DNA from: Caulobacteraceae bacterium
GTDB taxonomy: Bacteria > Pseudomonadota > Alphaproteobacteria > Caulobacterales > Caulobacteraceae
Length of the DNA stretch: 14,074 bases
Direction: 5' to 3'
Assembly (NCBI GenBank): GCA_028291305.1
Contig: JAQGII010000470.1
Coordinates: 1-14,074 of the forward strand
Below are positions 1 to 7,682 of this stretch, piece after piece (the first letter of the stretch is position 1; every line of letters starts with the position of its first letter). The notes beneath the pieces are model-generated. The model made no database searches. It had not been told where the DNA came from and saw only the letters and a list, made by a program, of their open reading frames with translations. Position numbers and translations under genes: made by a program.

Positions 1-1526
1 CCCTCGATCCCGTCCAGCCGCCGTGCCCAGACCTTTACGTCCTCAGGATCTGGCGGGAGGTAAGGCTTTGAATGCTCATGCGCCTTGGCCCCCAACGCCA
101 GCGGCAGGCTCATCAACGGAATGTGGAAATCGCAGGTCGGCAACACCTCACCCCGCTTGAGGACGACCCCAACCCCCGCCAGCCGCCCCATCAGCCGAGC
201 GAGTCCTGGGTAGACCTCGAACACCACCGTAGCGCCCGAATCCGCGAGGGCCGGGACGTACCGGCAGAATTGCAGGGCGTCGCCGAGGCCTTGTTCGGCG
301 TGAACCAGAATGGTGCGCCCCGCCAGGCTTTCGCCGCCCAGCCACAACGGCATGGCGAAGTTGCGGACCGCCTCCTCGAATTGCCTGGTGCGCCAGCGCC
401 ACTCGTACTGTTTCCAGCCTTGGGCGTCTTCACCGAGGGTCAGACGACACATGGCCTGATGAAAGTGGGCCTCGGGGTCGTCGGGGGTGAGTGCGAGAGC
501 CTGATCAAAGCTGGCCATGGCCGCTTCGAACAGGCGCTTTTGATTTAGAACGACGGCGCGGTTCAGATGAGCCTTGGCGAGGCCCGGATCAATGGCGATG
601 GCCCGGTCGAAGCTGTTCAGCGCCTCATCCAACTCCTGGAACTCGTAGAGCGCGCCGCCCCGTTTGTTGTGAGCCTCGGCGTTGTCCGACTCAAGCGCGA
701 TGGCCCGCTCGCAGCTTTCTAACGCCTCTTCGAACCGGCGAAGGTCACGCAGAGCCACCATGCGGTTGCCCCATGCGTCCGTATAGTCCCGCTTCAAAGC
801 CAGAGCGCGATCATAGGCCTCCAACGCATCGGCCGGCCGTTTCAGATCGCACAGCACATTCGCGCGGGCGTTGTGGATTTCGGCGTGCTCCGGCTGCAGC
901 GCCAAGGCTGCGTCGTAAGCCGCAAGCGCTTCCGCCGGCCGGCCGAGGTTGCGAAGGGCGCGGCCCGCGTTCCGGTGCGCTTCCACAAATGTCGGTTGCA
1001 GAGCGATCGCCCGCCTGTACGCTTCGAGCGCCTCCTCAAATCGCCCCAAGGCGTATAGCACCACGCCTCGGTTGAAATGCGCCTTGGCCTGATCGGGCCG
1101 CAGCGTGGCTGCTCTGTCATAGCTCTCCAGGGCCTCGGCTGGCTTCCCCAGCGCATGCAAGGCCGCGCCGCGATTTCCGTGGGCCGCGACGTCCAGCGGC
1201 TGTCGAGCGATGGCGCGGTCGCAATAGCCCAAGGCCTCGTCATGTCGCCCAAGGCCATTCAGCGCGGTCGCCAGATTGCCCAAGGCGGGTACGTCGCTCG
1301 GTTGGACCTCAAGTGCGCGTTCGATCAGCGCAGCGCCCCGTTCCAGATTTCCGGACTGGATGCAGAACACGCCCAACAAATGGAGGGCCTGGAAATGGGC
1401 TGAATCAACCGTCAGCACCGACTCATAGACCTGCCGGGCCTCTTCCAGCCGCCCTACTTGGTGTAAGGCCAGCCCCTGGCTGCACAAGGCATCGAGCTCA
1501 GATCGTCCCAAAGCGCCTAATTGCAT
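1..1526 (-). CDS. TPR-repeat protein with glycosyltransferase-like C-terminal domain, truncated at window edge
   Basis: One open frame of 508 codons runs from ATG at 1526 out of the left edge, so the C-terminus is missing. From about residue 12 to 385 there are ten clear tetratricopeptide repeats plus one degenerate one, in 34-residue register, with the usual pattern (N-x-G-x-x-L-x-x-L-G-x-x-x-E-A-L-x-x-Y-x-x-A-I-x-L-x-P). After about residue 390 comes a segment with GRTILVHAEQGLGDALQF and later CDFHIPLMSLPLAL. This matches the widespread bacterial TPR proteins ending in a GT9/heptosyltransferase-like or SPINDLY-like domain. TPRs bind partner proteins; substrate and sugar donor are unknown. 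A GGAAGAG lies about ten bases before the start. A second ATG at 1548, in another frame, opens a 16-codon reading (MSEEQFQNAIRRF...) that resembles such N-termini, so a frameshift or start error here is possible. Confidence 0.85.
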   Translation of the reverse strand, partial: MQLGALGRSELDALCSQGLALHQVGRLEEARQVYESVLTVDSAHFQALHLLGVFCIQSGNLERGAALIERALEVQPSDVPALGNLATALNGLGRHDEALGYCDRAIARQPLDVAAHGNRGAALHALGKPAEALESYDRAATLRPDQAKAHFNRGVVLYALGRFEEALEAYRRAIALQPTFVEAHRNAGRALRNLGRPAEALAAYDAALALQPEHAEIHNARANVLCDLKRPADALEAYDRALALKRDYTDAWGNRMVALRDLRRFEEALESCERAIALESDNAEAHNKRGGALYEFQELDEALNSFDRAIAIDPGLAKAHLNRAVVLNQKRLFEAAMASFDQALALTPDDPEAHFHQAMCRLTLGEDAQGWKQYEWRWRTRQFEEAVRNFAMPLWLGGESLAGRTILVHAEQGLGDALQFCRYVPALADSGATVVFEVYPGLARLMGRLAGVGVVLKRGEVLPTCDFHIPLMSLPLALGAKAHEHSKPYLPPDPEDVKVWARRLDGIE

Positions 1527-1852
1527 TCTGAAATTGCTCTTCCGACATACTCGACGCTGCAAGAGTCGCCGAGAATCAGAATTTATAGTAGAGTCTTCCC
1601 AGTCTCGCAGCCTAGCTACTTTCTCACCACACACGCCGCCGTCGGAACTGGCAAGTTAACCGGGCGAGCCCAAGGTGGCTCCCTCCCCTCCAATCAGGCA
1701 GCGACGGCGGCTTCCGCCCGGCATCCCGGATGCTGAGCGTGCCCGGCGCGGCGCGGAAACTCGCCGTCCAAACGGGCGACCCAAGCGGCAAGATCGAGCC
1801 GCCTGAGATCTTCAGGACATCTGTTTGTTGGTTACAACTGGGCCAGTCGCGG
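1527..1852. other. Intergenic region, possible promoter of the TPR gene
   Basis: No convincing gene is seen in these 326 bases. On the minus strand a TATAAA (1582-1587) lies 56 bases before the TPR gene start and could be a -10 box, but the hexamer 17 bases upstream of it (CTGCGA) is a poor -35. A short GCATC-CCG-GATGC dyad occurs near 1723-1735, downstream of the GFA-like gene; it is too short to call a terminator. Confidence 0.3.
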
Positions 1853-2395
1853 TCATCCCGCCGGCTTTCCATGGGTGATTTCAGGTGAGCGAAATCCCAT
1901 CGCGACCCAGGCGACGATTAGCTTCCACATGAACTTCCCGGAATGGCCCGCGTAGTTGGGGACGTCGTCGGCAAGCTCTACCCCGTCGGGCCGGTCTTGG
2001 GTCATGACCCGCATCTCGATGGGCGCCGCTCCGTCGGGAAAACGATTCCGGTACATCGTCAGCCAGTGCCCCTTTGTAAAATCGAGGAACATGACCGAGT
2101 TGCAGCACGTGGCCAGGACACGCCGGGTCGGCGACCCGGATGTGAGCCTGTGTTCCTGCAGATGCTGTTCGCCGCTGACGCAGCGCATGCGATCTTTTCG
2201 GTACAGCACGAAGCCTGTGCCCCCATCCGGATCGCGCACGGCCGGCGCGGTTGGCAGCAGTTCGAACTGGCGGCCAGCTTCCTGGCAACTTGCACAATAA
2301 CAGACGGCGCTGAGGATGGGCGCGCCGACGGCTTCGAGTTTGACCTGGCCGCATCGGCAGCTCGCAACCATGGCCTTGCTCGCATTGCGATTCAT
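1853..2395 (-). CDS. GFA/CENP-V-type zinc protein, DUF6151-like
   Basis: A 180-residue soluble protein. It has CRCG at residues 13-16, CYCASCQ at 32-38, DPDGGT near 56-61 and ATCCNS near 95-100. The first two motifs are the zinc ligands typical of the GFA (glutathione-dependent formaldehyde-activating) fold; the adjacent Cys-Cys in place of the usual FCxxCG is what I remember of the DUF6151 branch. No enzymatic activity can be assigned from this, and the historic formaldehyde label should not be taken literally. No signal peptide, so cytoplasmic. The ATG at 2395 has only a weak ribosome site; an in-frame ATG at 2371 (MVASCRCG) is preceded by AAGG and could be the true start. It stands alone, 261 bases from the cluster upstream, in which I see no gene. 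Confidence 0.75.
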   Translation of the reverse strand: MNRNASKAMVASCRCGQVKLEAVGAPILSAVCYCASCQEAGRQFELLPTAPAVRDPDGGTGFVLYRKDRMRCVSGEQHLQEHRLTSGSPTRRVLATCCNSVMFLDFTKGHWLTMYRNRFPDGAAPIEMRVMTQDRPDGVELADDVPNYAGHSGKFMWKLIVAWVAMGFRSPEITHGKPAG

Positions 2396-2656
2396 GACGA
2401 CGTCCAGAATGGCTCGGACCTATATTACCTAGCCCGCCGCAAGGCGTCGATCATCGCATCATGAGGCGTCAGGGCGAAAGTGGGCGCCGCCGCCGAGGCC
2501 AGGTCGCAGTCGGTCTTTCGGCGCTGCGCCGCAGCAGAAATGGCCGCCGCCCTGGCGGTCCCGTCGGCGCGTTGCGCGCAAGTGGATTCGATTGGCTGGA
2601 AGGTCGCCGAACGCTAGCCGACGCCCGCCTCGCCATCCCCCAGGGGGCTCGCCTCT

Positions 2657-3412
2657 TCAGTGCGGACGCAGCACCCCGTCGGCATCGACGGTGAAGTGAT
2701 TATTCTCCAGCAGGCAGTGATACTCTTGCAATTCGGCATCGGATTTCTTGTAGCGCTTCTGGGTGACCCACGGCTTCTCAAGGATGCTGGGATCGTCCAT
2801 GGTGATCTGATCGACGAAGCCTTCAGGGGTGAGCCTCATCCGCTCTACGATGTGAAGCTTAGCGGTATGAGGCACCCCCGGTTGAATGTCCGGCTCTGTG
2901 TTCATGCCGATGGTGTCCACAACCAGTGTGTCGCCGTCCCAGTGGCCGATCGAATGGCCCATGTAGGTCGGGATGATATCTTCTGGTTTGGGATGGGGCC
3001 GCCCATCCAAGTAGATCCAGCGAACGTTATTCTCGTACTCGTAGATGATCGTGACCATCTTCGCCGTCTGGTGCACTTCGATCGGATAAACGCGGGTGAT
3101 GATCAGCGGCATCCCTTCGGGCAGGCACAGGCCGGACTTGTCCCGGAAATTCTCCCCCGCCGCCCGCCGCCGGTTCACCTCCTGCCAGACCTTCATGGCC
3201 TCCGGTTTGAGCGGGGGATCGGGTTTGAAGCCGGCCGCTCCTTCCGGCTGGGTGACCCACCACGTCCCGGTCAGGTCGAAGGCAGGTTTCGACACAGCCG
3301 CCGAGGCCGGGTCGCCTGGCGACTGAGCCCGGGCTGGCGTTGTCAGTAAGGCGCCAGCCATCAAAGGCGCGCAAACCGCGGCGACCAGCCAGCATTTGAG
3401 TTCCTGAGCCAT
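2657..3412 (-). CDS. Secreted GHWD-motif protein, copy B (function unknown)
   Basis: A 251-residue exported protein. ATG at 3412 is chosen over GTG at 3415 because GGAGG sits five bases before it. Residues 1-29 form a signal peptide with likely cleavage at ARA|Q. The mature part has FDLTGTW (46-51), CLPEGMP (96-102), YPIEV (109-113), YEY (124-126), IPTYMGHSIGHWDGDTLVVD (147-166), EKPW (212-215) and EYHCLLENN (230-238). It has exactly two mature cysteines, C96 and C233, both shared with copy A (3873-4652), so a disulfide is likely. The family is common as 'hypothetical secreted protein' in acidobacteria and alphaproteobacteria, as I recall; I know no assigned function. It is the last gene of the cluster, 41 bases after DUF6152 copy B. 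Confidence 0.85.
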   Translation of the reverse strand: MAQELKCWLVAAVCAPLMAGALLTTPARAQSPGDPASAAVSKPAFDLTGTWWVTQPEGAAGFKPDPPLKPEAMKVWQEVNRRRAAGENFRDKSGLCLPEGMPLIITRVYPIEVHQTAKMVTIIYEYENNVRWIYLDGRPHPKPEDIIPTYMGHSIGHWDGDTLVVDTIGMNTEPDIQPGVPHTAKLHIVERMRLTPEGFVDQITMDDPSILEKPWVTQKRYKKSDAELQEYHCLLENNHFTVDADGVLRPH

Positions 3413-3453
3413 CACAACCTCCCATTGTCACTCGACCCTAGCAGTTGCTGAAT

Positions 3454-3834
3454 TCAGCCTGCGCGTTGTTGAGACATGACCTTGCCGTCGGGCAGGGTGA
3501 TCTCGACGAACGACCCACCATTGGAGCCATCATGCAAAGGATGGATTTTCACGGTGACCCTATCACCCGGCTTGAGCGTGGCTGGCCGCCATCCCGCCCG
3601 CTGCAGAAGGTTCGGGCTGGTCATCTCGATGCTGTACTGCTTCTGGGTCCCGCCAGGATTTACAACCATCAGATAGATCCAGGCATGCGGGTTTTCGAAC
3701 TGGTACTGGGTCACAGTGCCGACCAAGGTGTTCGTCTTGGTGGCGTCGAACATCGCTGCCGAATGGTGCGCCCATGCCGCAGACGACAGACCCAGAGTCG
3801 CCGCGAGACTGATACGTAAGATATGGAAACGCAT
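3454..3834 (-). CDS. DUF6152 family periplasmic protein, copy B
   Basis: A 126-residue protein. A longer reading from 3876 exists, but ATG at 3834 is preceded six bases away by GGAGGA and directly begins a signal peptide (MRFHILRISLAATLG...), so it is the start. Cleavage at AWA|HHS (22|23) would leave His-His as the mature N-terminus. Conserved with copy A: AHHS, AMFD, TL-G-V-Q, NPH (48-50), SIE, SPN-L-R-GW, PGD-VTV-I-PL-DGS-GG, LP-GK. DUF6152 has no known function; the small all-beta pattern and the terminal histidines allow a metal-binding guess, which is inference. It starts 38 bases after the end of GHWD copy A and precedes GHWD copy B. Confidence 0.85.
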   Translation of the reverse strand: MRFHILRISLAATLGLSSAAWAHHSAAMFDATKTNTLVGTVTQYQFENPHAWIYLMVVNPGGTQKQYSIEMTSPNLLQRAGWRPATLKPGDRVTVKIHPLHDGSNGGSFVEITLPDGKVMSQQRAG

Positions 3835-3840
3835 GGTCTT

Positions 3841-3846
3841 TCCTCC
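3841..3846 (-). promoter_or_regulatory. Ribosome binding site deciding the DUF6152 copy B start
   Basis: GGAGGA on the minus strand, six bases before ATG at 3834. It rules out the longer reading starting at 3876, which would bury the signal peptide behind fourteen polar residues. Confidence 0.85.
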
Positions 3847-3872
3847 AATATTCGGGGCCGCCAGGCTCCGGT

Positions 3873-4652
3873 TCACTTAGGCCCGATGAAACCTGTGGTT
3901 CCGTCGGCTGAAACTGGATTGCGATTATTTTCCTCGCAGACGTATTCCATGATCTGCTCGCCCGGTTTCTTCACGTAGGTCCGCACCACTGTCCAAGGCT
4001 TGGTGTAGGCTTTGGGGTCGTTGAGGGTGATTTCGGCCTTCATTCTTGTCGGCGACAACAGGTGCAGATGCTCGGTAACCTTGAGCTGATCGCTGTGGCC
4101 GAGATGAGTGGTGTCCAGGACTGTGCCTTGAAGAAGATCGAGAGTGTCAATGACGAGATCCTGGGCATCCCAATGCCCTGTGGAATAGCCATTGTAGGTC
4201 GGCAATCCGATCCGCTGCGGCGCCGTGGCGTCCATGTAAACTCGGCGGACCTGGCTGGTGTATTCGAACATCAAATAGACCACGCTGGGGGTCAGGACGA
4301 CCTCGATCGGAAAGGGCGAGGCCATGATCCGCGGCGTGCCTGGCGGCAGGCAAACCGTGGGCGGGTCGATCAGAGGCTTGCCCGCCGCCGCCGCGTCCAG
4401 CGCTTGCTTGTAGAGCGCGGCGTATTGCGGAGTGAACGGCGGGTGTTCCGGCTGGCCACGGCCGGCGGCCGTGTCCCAAAGCACTCCCTGTTCGCTTGTC
4501 CAGATCCCATTGAAGTCCGAACGCACAGCTGCACGCGCGGATTCAGCAGAAGCCTTCTCCCGCGGGGCCTCGGCCGCGTGAGCCGCTTCGGAAGTCCTCC
4601 ACCCCACGATTGCCAACAACGTCAGGGCGGTGATTAGACGGGTTGCACGCAT
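3873..4652 (-). CDS. Secreted GHWD-motif protein, copy A (function unknown)
   Basis: A 259-residue exported protein, paralogous to the product at 2657-3412. Signal peptide over about residues 1-26 (likely AHA|AEA). Shared landmarks in the same order: DFNGIW (46-51), CLPPGTP (101-107), FPIEV (114-118), FEY (129-131), RRVYMD (136-141), LPTYNGYSTGHWD (150-162), LVIDT, HSDQL, TKPW (217-220), MEYVCEENN (235-243). The two cysteines C101 and C239 are 138 apart, against 137 in copy B. Between the anchors the copies differ strongly, so the duplication is old. ATG at 4652 has only a weak GAGAAGA ribosome site and follows DUF6152 copy A by 14 bases, so translation may depend on coupling. No enzymatic motif is recognised; localisation is periplasmic. 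Confidence 0.85.
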   Translation of the reverse strand: MRATRLITALTLLAIVGWRTSEAAHAAEAPREKASAESARAAVRSDFNGIWTSEQGVLWDTAAGRGQPEHPPFTPQYAALYKQALDAAAAGKPLIDPPTVCLPPGTPRIMASPFPIEVVLTPSVVYLMFEYTSQVRRVYMDATAPQRIGLPTYNGYSTGHWDAQDLVIDTLDLLQGTVLDTTHLGHSDQLKVTEHLHLLSPTRMKAEITLNDPKAYTKPWTVVRTYVKKPGEQIMEYVCEENNRNPVSADGTTGFIGPK

Positions 4653-4666
4653 GGCTACGAATCTTC

Positions 4667-5086
4667 TCAGCCAGGCGCGCGGGCAGCGTTGTCACCGAGC
4701 ATTTTCCCACTCGGAAGGATGGCGGACACAAGGGTCCCTCCCCGGCTGCCATCCCGCAGAGGATTGATCACGACTGTGACCTGATCGCCGGGCCGGAAAC
4801 TGTCGACCGTCCAGCCCTGACGAAACAGCATGTTGGGGCTGGCGCCCTCGATGCTCCAGTTCCCAGGCGCACTTTTGCCGCCTTGAATAACCAGTTCCAA
4901 AAATACGTGGGGATTCGTCCACTGGAACTGTCTGACCACGCCCTTCAGCGTCACCTGTTTGCCGCGGTCGAACATGGCGAAGGAATGGTGCGCGCTGGCG
5001 GGCGACACTGCTCCTGCAGCTGCAAGCAATGACGCTGCGAGCACAAAAGCTTTGGCCAACTGGAGGTATTGATTGCCGCGGGTCAT
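4667..5086 (-). CDS. DUF6152 family periplasmic protein, copy A
   Basis: A 139-residue protein from ATG at 5086, six bases after GGAG; the TTG at 5098 overlaps that ribosome site and is rejected as start. Signal peptide over residues 1-32 with cleavage ASA|HHS, again exposing His33-His34 at the mature N-terminus. NPH follows at 58-60, exactly 27 residues after the first His, as in copy B. Other shared anchors: AMFD, TLKGVV-QFQW, WSIEGASPNML-R-GW, PGDQVTVVINPL-DGS-GG, LPSGK. It is the second gene of the cluster, 52 bases behind the TonB receptor with a strong stem-loop in between, and 14 bases before GHWD copy A. Function unknown; periplasmic partner of the receptor is the contextual guess. 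Confidence 0.85.
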   Translation of the reverse strand: MTRGNQYLQLAKAFVLAASLLAAAGAVSPASAHHSFAMFDRGKQVTLKGVVRQFQWTNPHVFLELVIQGGKSAPGNWSIEGASPNMLFRQGWTVDSFRPGDQVTVVINPLRDGSRGGTLVSAILPSGKMLGDNAARAPG

Positions 5087-5104
5087 GGAGGACTCCAAGG
5101 GCCT

Positions 5105-5134
5105 ATCCGGCCGCGCCTTGAGGCGCGGCCGGAT
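5105..5134 (-). promoter_or_regulatory. Perfect 13-bp stem-loop between receptor and DUF6152 gene
   Basis: ATCCGGCCGCGCC, loop of four bases, then its exact reverse complement. It begins four bases after the receptor stop. The minus strand has no T-run after it, so it is not a standard intrinsic terminator; a processing or 3'-end-stabilising hairpin that lowers downstream expression, or a weak terminator, fits better. Confidence 0.7.
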
Positions 5135-5138
5135 CAGG

Positions 5139-7682
5139 TCAGTAGCGAACGGATGCGGAAATCCCGACGGTGCGGGGTTTGAGCAGGGTGACGGGGTTTA
5201 CCGGAAAGAAGCTCTTGGCGACGGCGCAGGTGGGATCTGAACATCCCGTGGACCGTCCAGCGGGATAGGACACGCCGTTGACGTCCTGGGAATTGGTCAC
5301 GTTGTCGGCGAACACCGACACATCCCAGTGGCTCACAGTGATGCCGGCCCTGACGTTCAGCTGACGCAGCTCCGACGTGTAAAGGCTTTGCAGCGAGTAA
5401 CTTGTGTCGGGCCACTGTCCGCCCGAGCGGTAGCTGCTGGAGTAACGGAAATCGCCGCGAACGTAGGCCGGCATCGCCGCGACCTCGAACTGATAGTTGA
5501 GACCCAGGTTCAGGTTCCACGGAGCGCCGGCGAGCAGATCCCCCGGGCTGACGAAGACCGTATTCGTTGGCGCCGGACCGGTGACGCCTTTGACATAGTG
5601 TGCGTCGGTATATGCAACCGCGATATTCCCGGTCAGATTTTGCGTAAGCCGGAACTGACCTTGAAAATCAGCCCCCTTGCTTTGGGCCTCCCCCGCATTG
5701 ATCACGTAGGAGAAACCGCAGGTCGGCAGGCCAAAGGTGGTCTGGGGATTCTTCCAATCAATGAAGAACACGCTGGAGTTGACCTGAGCCCTGCCGTCCA
5801 ACAGACGCAGTTTGGAGCCCGCCTCATAGCTCCACACCGAATCTGATGCGAAGGTTTGGGGCGTGGTCGTCAGCCCCACCGTCGCGATGTCGGAGGCGCA
5901 GCGCGCGGCCGGCGGGGCATTGTTCACGCCGCCGGACCTGAACCCCTTGGCCGCAGTGATATAGACCAGATCGGTGGGGTTGATCTGATAGGACAGGCCG
6001 AATTTCGGTGTAACCGGCGTCTCCTTGATCGTCCCGCCCGCCAAGCCGCCATTCAGACTGTCCGGCGCCAGGTAACCGAACGCAGGACCTGCGAACGCCA
6101 AGCTATATTGGAATTTGGTCTGCGAGACGCGGAGGCCGACCGTGGCCTTCAACTTGTCCGTAAGCCTGTAGCTGGCCTCACCGAAGGCGGCCAGCTCGGT
6201 CTCCAGCAAGGTCTGATTACGCCAAGAATAGACGCCGGGATCGGTATAGTAGGGAGTCCCGGGACCATAGAGCGGGGTCAGAGGAACACCCTTCAGCGTC
6301 AGAGTATAGGCATTGGCGGTTTCGATATCGTAGGCATTCGATTGACTCTTGCTGTTGTTGTAGAATAGGCCAGCGACCCACTGCAGCCGACCATCCGCCT
6401 CCGTAGAGGACAGGCGGAATTCTTGGTTCCACTGCGTTTCGAAAGTTTTATAGAAGTATTGTGCGTACATATAGGGGAGGTTGAACACGAACGGATTGCC
6501 GCCGTTGGCCGTTCCCAGGGAGTTGACGAACATGGGCTGGCTGCCCTTGTTGCGCTGATCCACATAGGACGTTATCGACTTCAGAGAGACGCCGTCAAAA
6601 CGGTAATCGATCGTCACCGTAGGTATACTGACGGTATTGGTTTGCGGTTGATAAGCCGGGCACTGATCGTTGGTGGCGTTGGCCAGGGCGTTGGCATAGA
6701 CGCATTGGTTCATGCCGCTCTTGTTGGGCCCCCACATGTTGTAGGGCCCGTAGGTATGGGCTGGATAGATGAACCTGGCCAGCGCGGGCGTAGTCGCCAC
6801 GCCCGTCGCTGAGTAATACCTTGCAACCTGCGTGAATTGTGGGATGTCCTGCCAGGATTGATCCGCGTCGTTCGCGTAGGTTTTTGAGTAGTAGTAACTC
6901 GGCGTAATGCTGAATCGATCGGTCATCTGCCAGAGGATCTTGGCCTGAACCGCCTGGGCATCCTTCCAGTTCGTGTTGGACGCGAGAGTTCTGCTGGTGA
7001 AACCGGACACATGATCGATATACCCCGCGTCATGCCGGTCCCAGAGGCTGACACGGAACCCGAGTTTGTCGCTGACGATGGGTCCGCCGACCGCGGCGCC
7101 AGCCTCGTAACCTATGCCTCCATCCTGGACTGAGTTCACTTCGGCCCGCGCCATGCCAGACATGCTGGTTAGGCTGGGCGTCGGCGTGATGAAGCGAACG
7201 GTGCCGCCTTCCGAACTACCCCCGTACAATGTGCCTTGAGGACCGCGCAGCACCTCCACGCGATCCAGATCAAATAGCTGAGGAAGCACCACGCCTATGC
7301 CGTTTACCGCGCCGGCGCCGGCGCGACGCTGCAAGGGCGTGTCGTCGAGATAGATGCCCGTGGTGGCGGCGCCTTGGGAGGATGCGATTCCACGGATGGA
7401 AATCTGGAGCCCGTTGGTGGCAGGCGGCGTGATCCTCAGCGCCGGCACGGACGCCGCCAGGTCTTGCGCCGTATGTATGCCTTGTTGCTCGAGATTCTTT
7501 TGGGTCACAGCCGTGATCGACAAGGCGACCTTGTTCACAGTTGAAGACTGACGGGTCGCCGTGACAACGACCTCTTCAAGTGCATTGAATCCTGCAGGCG
7601 CAGCCTGAGCAAAAACAGGCGCAGACATCATAGATATAGCCAAAGCTGTGGAACTAACAATAACCGCTTTGAATCTGTTCAT
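5139..7682 (-). CDS. TonB-dependent outer-membrane receptor
   Basis: An 847-residue receptor. Signal peptide 1-25 (PVFA|Q), TonB box region EEVVVTA at 36-42, plug domain about 50-165 with SIRGI, GIYLDD and VEVLRGPQGTLYG, then a beta-barrel ending in VRY, the aromatic C-terminus expected for outer-membrane insertion. It takes up a scarce or bulky ligand through the outer membrane using energy from TonB-ExbBD, none of which is encoded here. The plug type is the one common in sphingomonads and Caulobacterales for iron complexes and organic substrates alike; the ligand cannot be read from sequence. ATG at 7682 has a GGGG-rich ribosome site about eight bases upstream. It is first in the cluster with the two DUF6152/GHWD pairs and is transcribed away from the MarR gene. 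Confidence 0.95.
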   Translation of the reverse strand: MNRFKAVIVSSTALAISMMSAPVFAQAAPAGFNALEEVVVTATRQSSTVNKVALSITAVTQKNLEQQGIHTAQDLAASVPALRITPPATNGLQISIRGIASSQGAATTGIYLDDTPLQRRAGAGAVNGIGVVLPQLFDLDRVEVLRGPQGTLYGGSSEGGTVRFITPTPSLTSMSGMARAEVNSVQDGGIGYEAGAAVGGPIVSDKLGFRVSLWDRHDAGYIDHVSGFTSRTLASNTNWKDAQAVQAKILWQMTDRFSITPSYYYSKTYANDADQSWQDIPQFTQVARYYSATGVATTPALARFIYPAHTYGPYNMWGPNKSGMNQCVYANALANATNDQCPAYQPQTNTVSIPTVTIDYRFDGVSLKSITSYVDQRNKGSQPMFVNSLGTANGGNPFVFNLPYMYAQYFYKTFETQWNQEFRLSSTEADGRLQWVAGLFYNNSKSQSNAYDIETANAYTLTLKGVPLTPLYGPGTPYYTDPGVYSWRNQTLLETELAAFGEASYRLTDKLKATVGLRVSQTKFQYSLAFAGPAFGYLAPDSLNGGLAGGTIKETPVTPKFGLSYQINPTDLVYITAAKGFRSGGVNNAPPAARCASDIATVGLTTTPQTFASDSVWSYEAGSKLRLLDGRAQVNSSVFFIDWKNPQTTFGLPTCGFSYVINAGEAQSKGADFQGQFRLTQNLTGNIAVAYTDAHYVKGVTGPAPTNTVFVSPGDLLAGAPWNLNLGLNYQFEVAAMPAYVRGDFRYSSSYRSGGQWPDTSYSLQSLYTSELRQLNVRAGITVSHWDVSVFADNVTNSQDVNGVSYPAGRSTGCSDPTCAVAKSFFPVNPVTLLKPRTVGISASVRY

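Noticed and set aside
1..1526. Regular 102-base periodicity that could suggest a DNA repeat array or CRISPR
   Set aside because: It is explained by 34-residue TPR units; the units differ in sequence and have no spacer structure.
2461..2694. Possible 77-residue plus-strand gene between the GFA-like gene and the cluster
   Set aside because: Arg/Gly-rich product without motif, no ribosome site, and it runs into the end of a well-supported minus-strand gene.
3447..3458. Perfect 12-bp palindrome GCTGAATTCAGC across the stop of DUF6152 copy B
   Set aside because: A palindrome of this length is expected a few times by chance in 14 kb, and its place over a stop codon fits no known operator.
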